Assembly (NCBI GenBank): GCA_963277665.1
Contig: OY728128.1
Location: 1,861,748,988 to 1,861,812,987, forward strand
Source of the DNA: Viscum album
Lineage: Eukaryota > Streptophyta > Magnoliopsida > Santalales > Viscaceae
Length of the DNA: 64,000 nucleotides
Direction: 5' to 3'
Both the position numbers and the translations under genes were made by a program. Position 1 is the first letter of the stretch. Each line of letters begins with the position of its first letter. Positions 26,032-38,309 of the stretch are shown piece by piece. Under the pieces are notes generated by a model. That model was given only the letters and a program-made list of their open reading frames with translations, did no database searches and had not been told where the DNA came from.

Positions 26032-28359
26032 CGAATTATAATAAAGGACATGGTGCTTTATTGACAGTTTTTATCTTAGGGTTTAATTGTACTTTACATA
26101 TCGTATACTTGGAATCCATGTGTTTGTTATGATTAGGTTCTTAATCACCACCTATCTGAGATAAGTATTGAGTTTTCTAGGTCGTCCAGGGTTTTTATAT
26201 AAAAAATACTTGATCATTTCTGTGGTATATTCAAATATATTGGTTATTATTTGATTAATTTCTATTGTTTTTTAAAATTAATGAGTTATTAGAGAACCTC
26301 TATGTTTTGGTGTAACTTTATTATGGAATATTTACGGTGAATGATTACTATTAATAGTTTATTAGATTGATCATAGGCAATGAAACCATGTCTGGATGGT
26401 TTCTAATGAGCTTTACATAATTGGTCAATAGTCTGCAAAATAATGAAACCAAACTATGAGACTTAATTATTTATTTAAATTCGTTAAATTAATAAATCTT
26501 ATGTGAGGGGTTGTTTTTTTAATTTTGATATTGGTTTATGGTGATTTTGTGTTTTTCTTATATATTATAAATATTATTTTGGTATATCTATGTTTGATTA
26601 AAAGAACAATGATCTAGAGTTATTGGAAAATGTAATATAATTTCTTAGTATTTTGAAAAAAATTAAATATTGAATTCAAAATGAATCTGGTATTTATAAA
26701 TGATTTTATCTTATAACAAAATGTAATTTTTAATTGGATAAATTTTTTTTAGAATGATTTGAAATCTGAATTTTTGATAAACATTTTCATTATTCATGTA
26801 TATATATATATTTGTATGAATGTGACTATCCATTTGGTAATTATAGGTTTATATATATATATGTGTATATAAAATTTTATTTTTATATATTTAGATACAA
26901 AATTTTATAATTATTCAATTGTTAAATGTCTCAATTTTAAAACACATTTTTATCTTCACATGTGTTTTCTAATAGGGATTCATAGAATAAGTGTTTATAA
27001 ATCATTATGTTTTTATATTTTGTCCTATTATGATTAAGGGATATTAGTTTGGTAATTTTTTTGATATTAAGGGATATAATCTTTTTTGGTATTTGGTATT
27101 GAGAGATTCTTTGGTTTTAGGGCATTTGGAATGATATTTTGAGATATAAATAATATATTTTGTTTGAATTTGTGTAGATGAGTTATAATAAGTCTTAATT
27201 GTGTTTTTTATTTTATGAGTATAGAGAATGACCCCATAAAGATCCAATAGGGATCCAAGAAGTTGTTTTTGGTGGTTACCAAATGTTAAAGATTCAGTTG
27301 ATCATGTTCTGCTTAAGACTATCTCATCTACATCATTATTACAATTTTTTTGTTTTTATCTTATAGACTAGCCTCTAGTGATTGGAATTTCAGTGTTCCA
27401 ATCCTCTTTATTTTCCATGGTAACATTTTTTCACTTATGGAAACGAAATGTTTTTAGAGTATAGAGGTAATAAATATCCTATTTTGAATTCTTATTCCTT
27501 CTTAATCTCATGTTTTATGCAGTCATTTTATAGGGTACTAATTGTAAGTAATGGATAACCACTATCTTGAAAAAACTACTTGTGGGGTTTTTAAGGAAAT
27601 TATAAACTCTCTATTCATCTTTACTTTTATCTATGAAAGTGTTAAAATACCCAACATTGTGGATTTTCATGGTCATCAGCAATGTGATAAATTGGTATTG
27701 GAATATACTATATTTTTCTCTATGTTAGTGATTTGATATATTAATATCTCCATGGACGATAAATTGTTATATTTTTATTCTAAAAAGGTTTTTTGGATAT
27801 ATTGTCAATGTTGTTTCCATTTAACCTTAATAATTATTATGGAAGGGTAAAATTTGACCAGAGGATCCAATTCATATTTTTGGGAATTATTGATTCCATT
27901 TATGTTTCATCTATTCCTAAAATTTAACTATGATGCTCTTATAACGTAAACATGGAAAATGCTTTGTCAATGTAGACTGGAAATCATATCCAGAGGCCAC
28001 CATTCTTTTTCTCACTAGAATCTTATAGGCCAAATTTTTGTGTGTGATGTGAATAAGAGTATGTTGGTCAGAATAATAATTCATTCATGGAGGCCTAGAA
28101 TTATTTTCATAAATTTTTTATCCTTGAAAATCAAAAAGGTTATATAAATGAGTTTCCAATAATATAACTTGAACTCTATATACCCCTTCTAACGATACTC
28201 AAATTTAACTCACTAGACTCGGTGGTGATTTAGTGTCAATTTGAGATCATCCCACTATAGTATGTTATATTTTCCTATTTTATATTTCCTGACATATGTT
28301 TTATTTTTTAATCCTTTTTTGATGAAATTATTTTGAATAATTATTCTCTTAAATATTTG

Positions 28360-28721
28360 GAAATTCTATTTACTATGGAAATATTTCTGGGGTTCAATTC
28401 CTTGGAGCCCGGTCTTGGGTGAATATTTGCCTCCCATCTACCACTCGTCATGCCGGGTCACCCGATGTCTCATCAGGTGGGAAGAATGGGCTCACTTCAC
28501 CTGGCTGACAAATTGCTGTGATGAACCATCGCTGATTGAGGTGTAACCCCATGGGATGCAATGTCATCTCGGCTGGCAACCACTCTTTTCCTACTGGGCC
28601 ATCTCAGGATGATCTCTTCATGAGGAGGGGGGTTCTCGAGTGTGGATGGTTTCTAAAAGGCCACTCTCAGGGATTACCTTTTCCAAAAAAAGAAAAAAAG
28701 AAATCCCTTTCTAGAAATTCT
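28360..28721 (+). mobile_element. GC-rich SINE-like retroposon insert
   Basis: A GC-rich island of about 310 bp (28,385-28,695) stands out sharply from AT-rich flanks. It contains GGTTCAATTCC at 28,391-28,401, resembling the RNA polymerase III B box (GGTTCGANTCC). It ends in an A-rich tail (CCAAAAAAAGAAAAAAAG) and is flanked by GAAATTCT at 28,360 and 28,714 as a possible target-site duplication. I see no A box, so a tRNA-derived SINE would be 5'-truncated. A processed or other short insert is the alternative. A 62-codon open frame inside (28,536-28,724) runs into the tail and is not considered a gene. Confidence 0.4.
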
Positions 28722-29727
28722 TAATTATTCTCCCAATATGTTAGAGCATATCATGCAATGTCTATTTTCTCGTTGATTTGGAATTTCACTTGGACTGATG
28801 GGTTTCTCTTGTCTTTTAGATCAATGATTGTTAAGATTACTTATATTGTGCGGAGACCACTATAAAAGAATTCCATTGTGGTCTTGATCCTCATCTATCT
28901 TTTTTTATACATTTTGGAGTTGTGGGTTCTAGTTTTTGAAGTGATTATTTATCCATACCATCATAACCCCAATAATATTTTCTTGGTTATATTTATATTA
29001 TGGGTAATGTGATGGAATTTTATGGGGTTCCTTGAAATTCCATGTTGGATTACATTATCCTTTAATATATTTTTTCCTTGGGGGGCTATTTATTTTGAGA
29101 CTGTGTTTAGAGGATTAAATATATTTCTATTTTGATTCATTAAGTTTTTTAGTCAAAGATACCAAGTTATATTTATCTCATCTTTTGTAATTAATTTTCA
29201 CATTAGTTTTGTTCACTTGTTCATCATCATTGTTGGTTCATTGTGTGACCTTAGTATATTGAATTAGGGAATGCATGATGTAATCCATTATAATTACAAT
29301 ATTGTTTATTGTTCTTCACGAATAGTGTCGTTAGGTTCATTCATTGGTCACTAGAGTAGATCTATATAGAATAAATTTTAATTCTAGTATTTCATCTTAT
29401 TAATTATATTATTATTATTATTTATTTATAATTTAATTTTTTGTTTTTGAAGGTAGCTTAAATCTGGAGTCCCTCCCATAATCATTTAAACCATTTGGCA
29501 CTCTCTTGGGACAGAAATAGTTATAATGGAGAGAATAGACACACCCTAACCTGGGATACCTATTTAATTAATTTTTTTTAAAATATTTTTTTCCATCACA
29601 TCCAAGGTGAGTTTTCATTATGATTTAGTTTTTCAGTTGGTGCATATTGTGTCACATATTTTAGGTGCTTGGATCCCCAAATAGTGTACTCATATTGCAA
29701 AATAGATGAAAACCAATTATGTTGGCA

Positions 29728-30154
29728 TGGGTGTTAAATTTATGGAGCCTATTCAGCCTTCTTAAGATGACCATGAGCGGGACATTACTTATGACATGGT
29801 TGTGGGTTATAAAGGTTATATGCTTGAGGATCCCAACTGGTTGGTTGATCTGATTGCATCGAATTGTGTCCAGAAGGAGCCAAGGAAGGAGAATACTTAA
29901 TGAATCTTCTTATAGACATTGAGGAAAAGATTGCGTATGGAAATTTTGAAATCAACATTTCAAAGATGGAAGTAGATATAATATAATAGAGATAAATTAA
30001 ACTTTATCTTAACAAAGATCAAGGTGATGGGACTGACAAGAAAGTCCAGATTTTGGCTTGTGGAATCAACGAGGAGAAAATAAATGTGGAAGAATACATT
30101 AATACCTGGTAAATGTCAACCAAACTCTTCGAATATCTCTTAAAAATGATCTAG
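29728..30154 (+). pseudogene. Non-pol ORF remnant of element D, related to the family B ORF
   Basis: From the ATG at 29,728 one frame reads about 60 codons with a single stop (it includes DIVVGYKGY-like and EDPNWLVDLIASN segments). After a frameshift near 29,880 another frame continues, with EYLMNLLIDIEEKIA, DKKVQILACGINEEKINVEE and YINTW before a final TAG at 30,152-30,154. This end aligns with the family B ORF: DRKACILLRGFN...IDMEEFMKSW at 49,880-49,970. The shared pattern D(K/R)K..IL..G.N....I..EE(Y/F)...W shows a common ancestor. Function is unknown. Position suggests a Gag-like or accessory product of pol-less elements. Confidence 0.5.
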
Positions 30155-31261
30155 ATACAAAGGTAACATCTATATTCTTTAGCTTACATAGGGTGATTAT
30201 TTCAAATTTTTTAATGTTATTTTGGAATAGATTAGTAATTTCTTATGAGGTTTGAATTTGTATGACATGTAATATTTTGGGTTTTCACACTTTCCCTCAA
30301 ATGTTATTTCAAAAAAGAAATTTATATTGATGTGTTTGATGTGGTTGTGCACCCATCATGCGAGAGGAACTATAGTTTAGAGATGGATAAATTGAATGGT
30401 TAGTTCACAGTTTATCAAAAAATGAATATTACTCTTGTATAGTTCTATTGGAACCAATTAAATAGTGAATAGTTGGAATGTGGTTTCTCTAACAACGCAA
30501 CCATACTGTGTACACTTCCCATGTTTATATAAAAATCATATTCATTATTTTTCTCTTTAAATTCTCAAATAAAAATACCTCTCTTCCCCTATCATTTACA
30601 TTATGTGTCCTATGTGAATACTCTCATTGGTTACCTTTTTAAAATATTGTGTAATATTGGTTCCTTATCATGTTTTAGGGTCAATTTCTCACGTGAAAAT
30701 ATTTCCGACTTCCTCCTTTCCCTCTAATCATCCCTCTTTCATATTTTCCATTCCCTTGTAATTTCTTTGGGACCTAGGGGGACATATATCTATTTTTAAA
30801 CATAGGTGTTATTTTTTTGTTATATAGAACTCTTTTAGGCCATATTTAGTGCTATCAATCTGGATTACCACCATCATCCATGTAGGTGATGAGTTTCAAG
30901 GTAATTGTCCATATGTAGAAAACATTAAATATAGAACCATTTTTTGATATAATTTATGGCTTTGGGTTTTCTATTTATGATATCAAATACAATGAGTATA
31001 CTATATAAAAATTGATTTAATTCCTAATATTTTCATAATGGGTTAAAATATTTTTCATTTTTAAAATTATAAAAACTAATTTTATAATTCTACACATTCA
31101 GCATTGTTCATTAAAATCATGATTAGCTCAATTAAATAAACCACAATATTGAATCGATTTTTTCATATCAATTTAATTTTAACTTATTTATTTGAGGAAA
31201 ATGGGTGAGATAACTTTTTTAAAAATTCTTTTTGATGATTGGTTATATTTATAAATTTCAT

Positions 31262-31990
31262 AAGGGTGGCTTGTAACTTTCAAAATGATTTTCCCTAAAT
31301 GAAAACCCTCTTGTAATAAGCCCCATATTGTTTTGGAAAATTTATATCATCACTTATATGGATTGAATAGTGGTCAATGAAAGAGATTATGAATTTTTAT
31401 ATTTTTTTAAAAAATTGGTGTATCTTTTATGAGGTAATCTGACGTGAGGATGTGATAAGATTTAAAAATGTATTATATGCCTTTTGAAGAACTTTTTATT
31501 CGAATAACCTAAACTATTGATTCATGTGAAGCCATGGGTGTCTAGGTGCGAAGTGTCTGTAATTTTTTTACTATTTTATGATCATCCTCTGACAATTATC
31601 CTTTTGATGGATTTTAGTTTTCTTATTGTATATTTGCCTTTTTTACTAGCGAGGGTAATATTAGTTGTGGAGGAAGGTTTATTGTTATCTGATTTCAGCC
31701 ATATTTTGTTATTCATAAGTGTTTTCCAACATTTTCTCCCAATAAATCCTAATTTCACATTATATATTATTTGAAAATTGTTATATTATAATTTTTTCAA
31801 CGTATTAAAATTAATTTTTTTTATAATTTTAATAATGGATTTCTACTTTTAGATATGAAAATACTATTAGACTGTTTTGGTTGATCATACAAAAGGTTTT
31901 ATTGATAAATTTTAGTAAATATTTAAATTTTATGAATTATTAACTCATATACATTTGGAAAGAAACATACAATTATATATATATATATAT
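31262..31990 (+). mobile_element. Possible start of element D 3' LTR
   Basis: AAGGGTGGCT followed by TGTAACTTTC at 31,272 resembles the polypurine tract and LTR start of family B (AAGGGGGGTATAA, TGTAACCCCC). Downstream, ATCTGACGTGAGGATGTGAT (about 31,437) resembles ATCTGAGGTTCCGAGTATGTGATG (about 25,090), and a TA tract lies at 31,975-31,993. Similarity to 25.1-26.0 kb is weak, and the end before the coding segment at 32,550 is not defined. Confidence 0.3.
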
Positions 31991-32549
31991 ATAATATTTT
32001 TATATATTGATAATTTATGGGTTTCAATATTTTAAACCTATGAATGGAAATATGGAGATTATTATTTATTATTCATTATAAAATGAAATCCCAATGGAAT
32101 CATATTACTTTTTAAAAAAATCCAAGTCAAAGTTTGACTTTTAAAATGTCTTCATGGATTGGTGGGTGGTGGCCAATTGGGAAAATATGCTCATGACTGT
32201 TATCATTATTACATTCATAGGTTTATCCAGTTTATCATTGATGTTATATTTTGGTATTAGATTCATGTTATGAGTGTGAATAAAGTATAGTGAATAAGTT
32301 TCACTTGACGTATACATAGAATTGATGGGGATTTATCATTTTTTATATATATTTTTTTCTAGATTGTATTATCTATTTATGACTTCTGTTTTGAAGACTT
32401 TACATGGAACAAAATTTTAATATTTATGTCATATTTGTTCAATTATTTTTCATTGTTTTTAAAATCTTTATGCCCTTCTATCACTCATATGTTTTCATTG
32501 AGTTATTATATTTTATTTCAAAGAAATTTTTATAATTGTTAATATTAGA

Positions 32550-34068
32550 TTCCCTTGAATCTTTATACCATCCCCATAGGATAAGAAATTCTTCCTAGGA
32601 CTCATTACTAGTCATATCATGTTTCTATTATGAGGTTGAATTGAGTCAGCTCCTGATAGATCAAAATTAACAGGATGAGCCACATGTATCATCATCTAAG
32701 GGTCTCAAAATTTAAAAAACTATAATGAGTGATATATGCCTTGTGTGATTTATGATTCTGGATCATATTCCTAAGAATTATCCATCCCTTGAATTTGATC
32801 CACTTTGAAGGATGTAATATTAATTATGAACTCGGATTATTTTCTATATTTTGGTTACTAATTAATTTTTTTAGTTTTTCACATTTACATATTCGACAGA
32901 TGACTATTTTTCGGTTGAATTATATTTTTGGAATTTAGACATCATGGGATCATATTTCAACCAATGTGTGTCATCACATATTCTTGAATTTTATGGTATG
33001 ATTATATAAATTTTTTTCATTATAATATATATATAATTAACTATATTATTCAATATTTCAAGGGATTAGGGTCTCATATTGATGGGATAATGAAACCCTA
33101 TTTTTTGGAGGCCAAGGATGCATCCAAGAGTAAATATTTCTACCAATTCTTACATAAACTTTTGAAGAGATATATAGACTGTACGTATGAATATATCATT
33201 GATTCATTTTTTAAACATCGTTGAACCCATTAAATATTAACCAAAACTTAATAAAAAATTTATATCTTTCTAGAAGGGGGAGATATTCAGGTGGAGAACA
33301 TATCATGTTTAATAGAATTTGGGTCAAGAGGATGTCAAACATAATGATATGAATTGTATAATTAGTTTAAATTATAGATAGTGGGTAAGAAATGCTATTT
33401 AAAAATATATATTAGGAAATTTATAACATTAATTAATATAGTCTGTGTTATATCCATCTTTTATAGAGTTTTATGTATAAAATAAAATATACATTGACAA
33501 TACTTTAGAGTTCTCTTGTGATAGGAAGTGAACTATTGTGTGTTGTATTTCAATATGTTTTTAAAAGTGACATAATAATTTATCATTTTAATTATAATTT
33601 TTAAAATTATAATAGAAATAAAACATATAGATTTCTATTATTCATTAGATATGAGCCAGAATGATGTTGGAGATAACCCTCATGTGAGTCACATTTTGAA
33701 GAGTCGATTTGGATATGAGAAATGATAGGCAGAATCCAAAAAGGAAAAGTAATATATATTTTATTACTATCAACTCTTTATAGTTAAAATGTTATTGAGC
33801 TGATGTCATTAGTAATCTAGAGGAGATTATAGGAAATATCATCGTCCTTTACTATATCAGAGTATGAGGATATGATTTGATATCAAGAGGGGACTATATA
33901 AATATGGGTTATAGATTAGGAATAGTAGTGGTAGTAGAAGGAACAACAACTATAGTAGGAGGAAGTGTAGCCAAAAAAGTATGAGAAGAAGTGTTAGTGA
34001 TATGACCACATGATAGAGTATATGGTGTTATGGAAACATGTTTTATTGATGTAGTTCCCTCAAGATAA
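32550..34068 (+). pseudogene. Unrecognised decayed gene with apparent introns
   Basis: Four segments read coherently with few stops. S1, 32,550-32,801: includes YEVELSQLLIDQN and FMILDHIPKNYPSLEFDPL. S2, 33,063-33,224: 53 codons without a stop, including FLEAKDASKSKYFYQFLHK. S3, 33,651-33,752: MSQNDVGDNPHVSHILKSRF. S4, 33,784-34,068: 95 codons whose only internal stops are four TGA, ending in TAA, including GDYINMGYRLGIVVVVEGT. The AT-rich gaps end in pyrimidine-rich AG sites before S1, S3 and S4 (for example CTATTATTCATTAG before S3), as introns would. I recognise no family. A host gene or a transposon-borne gene are both possible, and all four segments are assumed, not shown, to belong together. 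Confidence 0.4.
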
Positions 34069-37000
34069 TGGTGTTTGTCCCCTCCCCATCATTGGAATTA
34101 TTATTCTACTTTATGATTTATGTTTCAGTTTTAAAATAATTTTTATATTTATAGCTTTTTATTTTTTTGGGTGTAATATTATTATATTTTTCTATAATTA
34201 TTTGGTAAACAATAATAGTTCTGTTTAAAATAAAAAAATAGGAAAATTTTTTATTGTAGGTCTCAAAACATATTAGTAATGGATATCTAGATCTTGTCTC
34301 CAATAATGAAACAATCAAATATTTTTGATAGTTCATAATTTCATTATAAAATACATTCCTTAATGGAATATAATTCTATTGAAAATAGTTTCACAACTGA
34401 GGATAGTTATTACTATCCATCACAATTACTATTCATGGTGATTTGATTTACAATTATAGACTCATTTTAATGTGTATCATAATATTTATCCTTTTCTAAT
34501 TGATGTTGAAACAAAATAACCCATTTCATTAAATAATCCTTCTTATGGTGTTTTAAATTTCAAAAAATAATTAAACAATACATAATATTATATTTTTCAA
34601 CCAGTGTTATTTTTCAAATTCTTTTAAAAAATATATACTTGGATAAATATTATTGGTATATAAGTAAAAACCACCATGATTGGTTTAAATAATTAATTTT
34701 TTCCCATCTGTAACACATCACAATGTTTCATTTTACATAATCTATGTTGAGAGAACTCTAAAATAAGATTCTTATTATATAAATTTATCAAGAAATAAAT
34801 GTCATAATTCTTGTGTTTTCTATAACATATCCATGATTCAAAAATTTTAGTATTCAAATAGGTTACATTTTGATTACAGAAAGGATTTATTCACAATTTT
34901 TATACATTTTTAGCACAATTCTCTCTAAGGATAAACTTTTATATTTGAAAACAAAACAAGTATTTTTAATATTATCAATTTTATAGACATCATAATAATG
35001 TTGATAAATAATTTTGAAAATGTGATTTGAGTCTGCAAAAAAAACATGACTATATTAATGAAGATATATTTTTAATCTCATGTTGTTCCAACTACAATGA
35101 TTTTTCAATTTTTAAAATCATGATAAGTGATATATCCTCCATAAATTGTTGATAGTGATCATAATATAGAAAATTACTCAAACACATTAACTTAAAAAAC
35201 AACTATACATGTAGCTAAATACATGAACAACCATATGGATTTTTATTTACATATATAAATTAGTCAATTTTATTTTTTTACCAAAATATACATGGGTCAT
35301 GAAATTTTATAAATTAATGACTTGGGATCTGAGTTTATTATAAATTTAGTAGAATTTCAAAAATTTTCTACTAATCATTTTATAGTAATATATTAATTAT
35401 TTTTTATATGGAAATTAATATTTTACATACCATAATTATTTTCATAATCTTCATTTATTATTTAGTGAAAACTAACACCACTGGTAAAATTTTTAATAAT
35501 ACTTTTGAACAATGTAATTTTTGTATAGATTTTTTTATTCACCATTTCATTCACTAGACAATTTTCTATTATTCATTTTTCATTCAGAGTATTTAATTTA
35601 GGTAATAATTCCTTTATTAAATTAACTTAAATTATATTTCAAGGATATTACATCTTATAATAAATCTTTTATTTTTTTCTCTTATAGAAGGTGTAATGAA
35701 TGATATATTCAACTGTTTTATTTATTCTAAAATATGAATTAAAAGATTATTTTTTTATTAAGTACAACACCATCAGTCTTTTTATGTTATATATCCTTCA
35801 ACTTATGTTATTCATTTGTTTTATTAAACATTTAACAAAATTAATTTAATTAAATAAGTATTTTCTTTATACTGATAATAAGATTTACGAGTATTAGAAA
35901 AAAATTATTTTTTCTCTTCAGTTTGTTACAAGAAGAATATATTAACCATTTGATTTCTACTGTCAACCTCTAAATTAGAATGTGAGTTACCATTGGTGTA
36001 TTTATAAGAACTCTATGTGGATTTCATATCCTTTTTATAATTTTTTTATAATCATAATTTCATCGATTTGTTTTCATAGATTTCTTAATTTCAATAAGCT
36101 AAGGACAAAAATTTTAGATGTGTTATAAAATTTTTTTCTAATAAACTCTATTATTTTTAATTTCCTTTAATATTTTTATAATTATAAATGGTGTTTTTTA
36201 ATCTTATTGAATTTTTTTAAATCTTGTTAAACCCTCTTCTATCAATGAATGTTCATTATCAGAATATATATAGCTCGAGTGATGTTGATATGATGAACCA
36301 GAACATAATATTTCTTTATATTTACTCTCATCCATCAAATTAGAAACATGGATATAAAAATCAACCTTATTTATCATCCATTAGTCATCATCCTCTACCT
36401 ATATATGTATCTAAAAAATAATGAGATAAAAAATAGAGTCCAAATTTTTTAGATCATTGATATTTCAGGACTATGTAGTCACATCACTGATACCATTAAA
36501 TTTAGTTTTAAAATGAATTTGAACATTTAATTAAAAATTGGACTTAGTAATAAACATTATTAAATAATAAATATTATTGAAAATTTATTTGATTATTAAA
36601 TTATTTTTAGTCATTATTTCACCATCGAATCATTTCGGACTTTTAAATTTGATTTTAATTGTATTTTGGTTACAACCAGACCCTAATCATTAGGAACGAG
36701 ATGGGATTCCCAATAAGATCAAATTTTTTTACCGATATGCAAGAGGTTGAAGAATAACGTTGAGGGAAAATATATAGATATTGGGAAGACAATTCCATCA
36801 AAAAATAGACAATTATTAAAATATACAATAAAATCAATAGGAATAAATTTCAATAAGTAAGAATAAATAATACAATAAAGTAGTAATATTAGCATTTAGT
36901 ACCAACCCATGAAAAAAATGGAATGATAATACCAAAATAAAATATAAATAAATATGAACCACACAAGAAATTTATTAATGTACAAGATAGAGGTAACTAT

Positions 37001-37920
37001 AAAAAAATGAATCAATGTTCTATTCCCAATGTCCATTCTATAATATTCACAATACCCTACTGATCCTACCCAACTACCCACTATAGGGCCTTTGTCCTTC
37101 ATCCATTCCTGAGTTTTGTTAATCTACATGAACAACGAGATGTTGATGTAGAGTGTGAGTATGAAATTGAGTAAGAAACCTCCCACAAATAATTAACAGT
37201 ATGTTCATAAGATAGACGAGTTTCATCTATGAAAATTAACACATAAAGATAAAAATATGTATATCATAAAAGAAAAAAACCCCATAGTCATTAGAGGCTG
37301 GATCTACTGACATTGGCTACACGAAGGATGGACTTTCACTCATCCACCAACATAAATGAGACCAATTCTCATTTACTCTACATCATAAGATCGTAGACAA
37401 TCTTCCCCATGTTTATGTTCATTGATTGATGATTTTTATCCATTCCCAATTAGAATGATAATTTTTCTTTATTTACATTGAATGTTAGGTAAGCCATTGA
37501 TCTAACCCATGGTTGTAAATCTTATTAAATCACATTCTAATACCTTTTTAAGGACTTTTTAGTACCAGTTATAGGCGTTAATTGTGTGCAAGAATGTTCT
37601 TGTTAGTGTGAGATTCAGGTTCTTATATTTATTCTATTGATAAAAAATGACATTGATGTTGACATGATTGATGTATTTGGTCACTATAATCTATTCATGT
37701 TTACATGGGTTCATAGAAAGATTTTTTTGGAATGAATTTTTATACCATTAGAACTCTTTTTGTTTTTTTATCAGATGATGTTTGCGTGTTTATTATATTA
37801 GACCTATGTATGATGTTTATTTAATTGAGTTATGCATATGTAGCCTGTGAGACCTATTTCTGGTGTTTGATCACATGAGGTGTGGTTGAGTATTCATGTG
37901 GGAACCATGGTTTAGTTTTT
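34069..37920. other. AT-rich DNA without recognisable genes
   Basis: No motif-bearing frame is seen. A 68-codon minus-strand frame at 36,896-37,102 (with GSWVGSVGYCEYYRMDIGNR) lies in a slightly GC-richer patch, 36,990-37,400, that may be an old coding relic. It has no family match. Everything else is A/T-rich filler with short homopolymer runs. Confidence 0.5.
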
Positions 37921-38039
37921 ATCAAATTTGATTTTTTTGGCAATATCAATTTCTTACAATGATACGATTCTTGATCAATATTCATATATATATATTACAC
38001 CATGTATTATTCTTCTACCATATAATTTTTTTTCATGGG

Positions 38040-38305
38040 TTGAGATATATGAAATACCCTTTAGGGGGGAAGTTTCAGACATCTGGTTGACATATACACC
38101 AATTTCTATTAGAGGGTGATGCATCAGACATGATTTTGGACTATCCAAAAAATTAATATGTGTTAGGAGGGTTGGTGAAACTCCTTCTGACATAGAACCA
38201 AAGAAGGTGTAGTCAGTCTCTAAGGACCTAACATATCTACGATTCTTGTATGATATACATTATATAGGATTAAAATGTTTATTATATTGGAATGTGAAAA
38301 AATAT
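38040..38305 (+). pseudogene. Unrecognised coding-like segment
   Basis: One plus-strand frame runs about 88 codons with only a TGA and a TAG. It includes FRGEVSDIWLTYTPISIRG, CIRHDFGLSKKLICVRRVGE and SVSKDLTYLRFLYDIHYI. The reading is too coherent for the surrounding base composition, and both stops fit decayed Trp codons. I recognise no domain. It could be another exon of the gene at 32.6-34.1 kb or part of an old transposon. Confidence 0.3.
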
Positions 38306-38309
38306 TTTA

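Larger units (their letters stand above)
26032..31271 (+). mobile_element. Interior of tentative plus-strand element D
   Basis: The interval runs from the PBS-like site to a purine tract plus TGTAAC at 31,262-31,272. It includes a GC-rich SINE-like insert (28,360-28,721) and an ORF homologous to that of family B (29,728-30,154). The rest is AT-rich. A 61-codon open frame at 27,551-27,736 is unrecognised. There are no pol motifs. The boundaries are inferred from weak motifs. Confidence 0.35.

Noticed and set aside
34118..34336. Minus-strand 72-codon frame, and similar ones at 39,663-39,920 and 27,044-27,247
   Set aside because: The products are Ile/Lys/Tyr/Phe runs typical of chance frames in AT-rich DNA.
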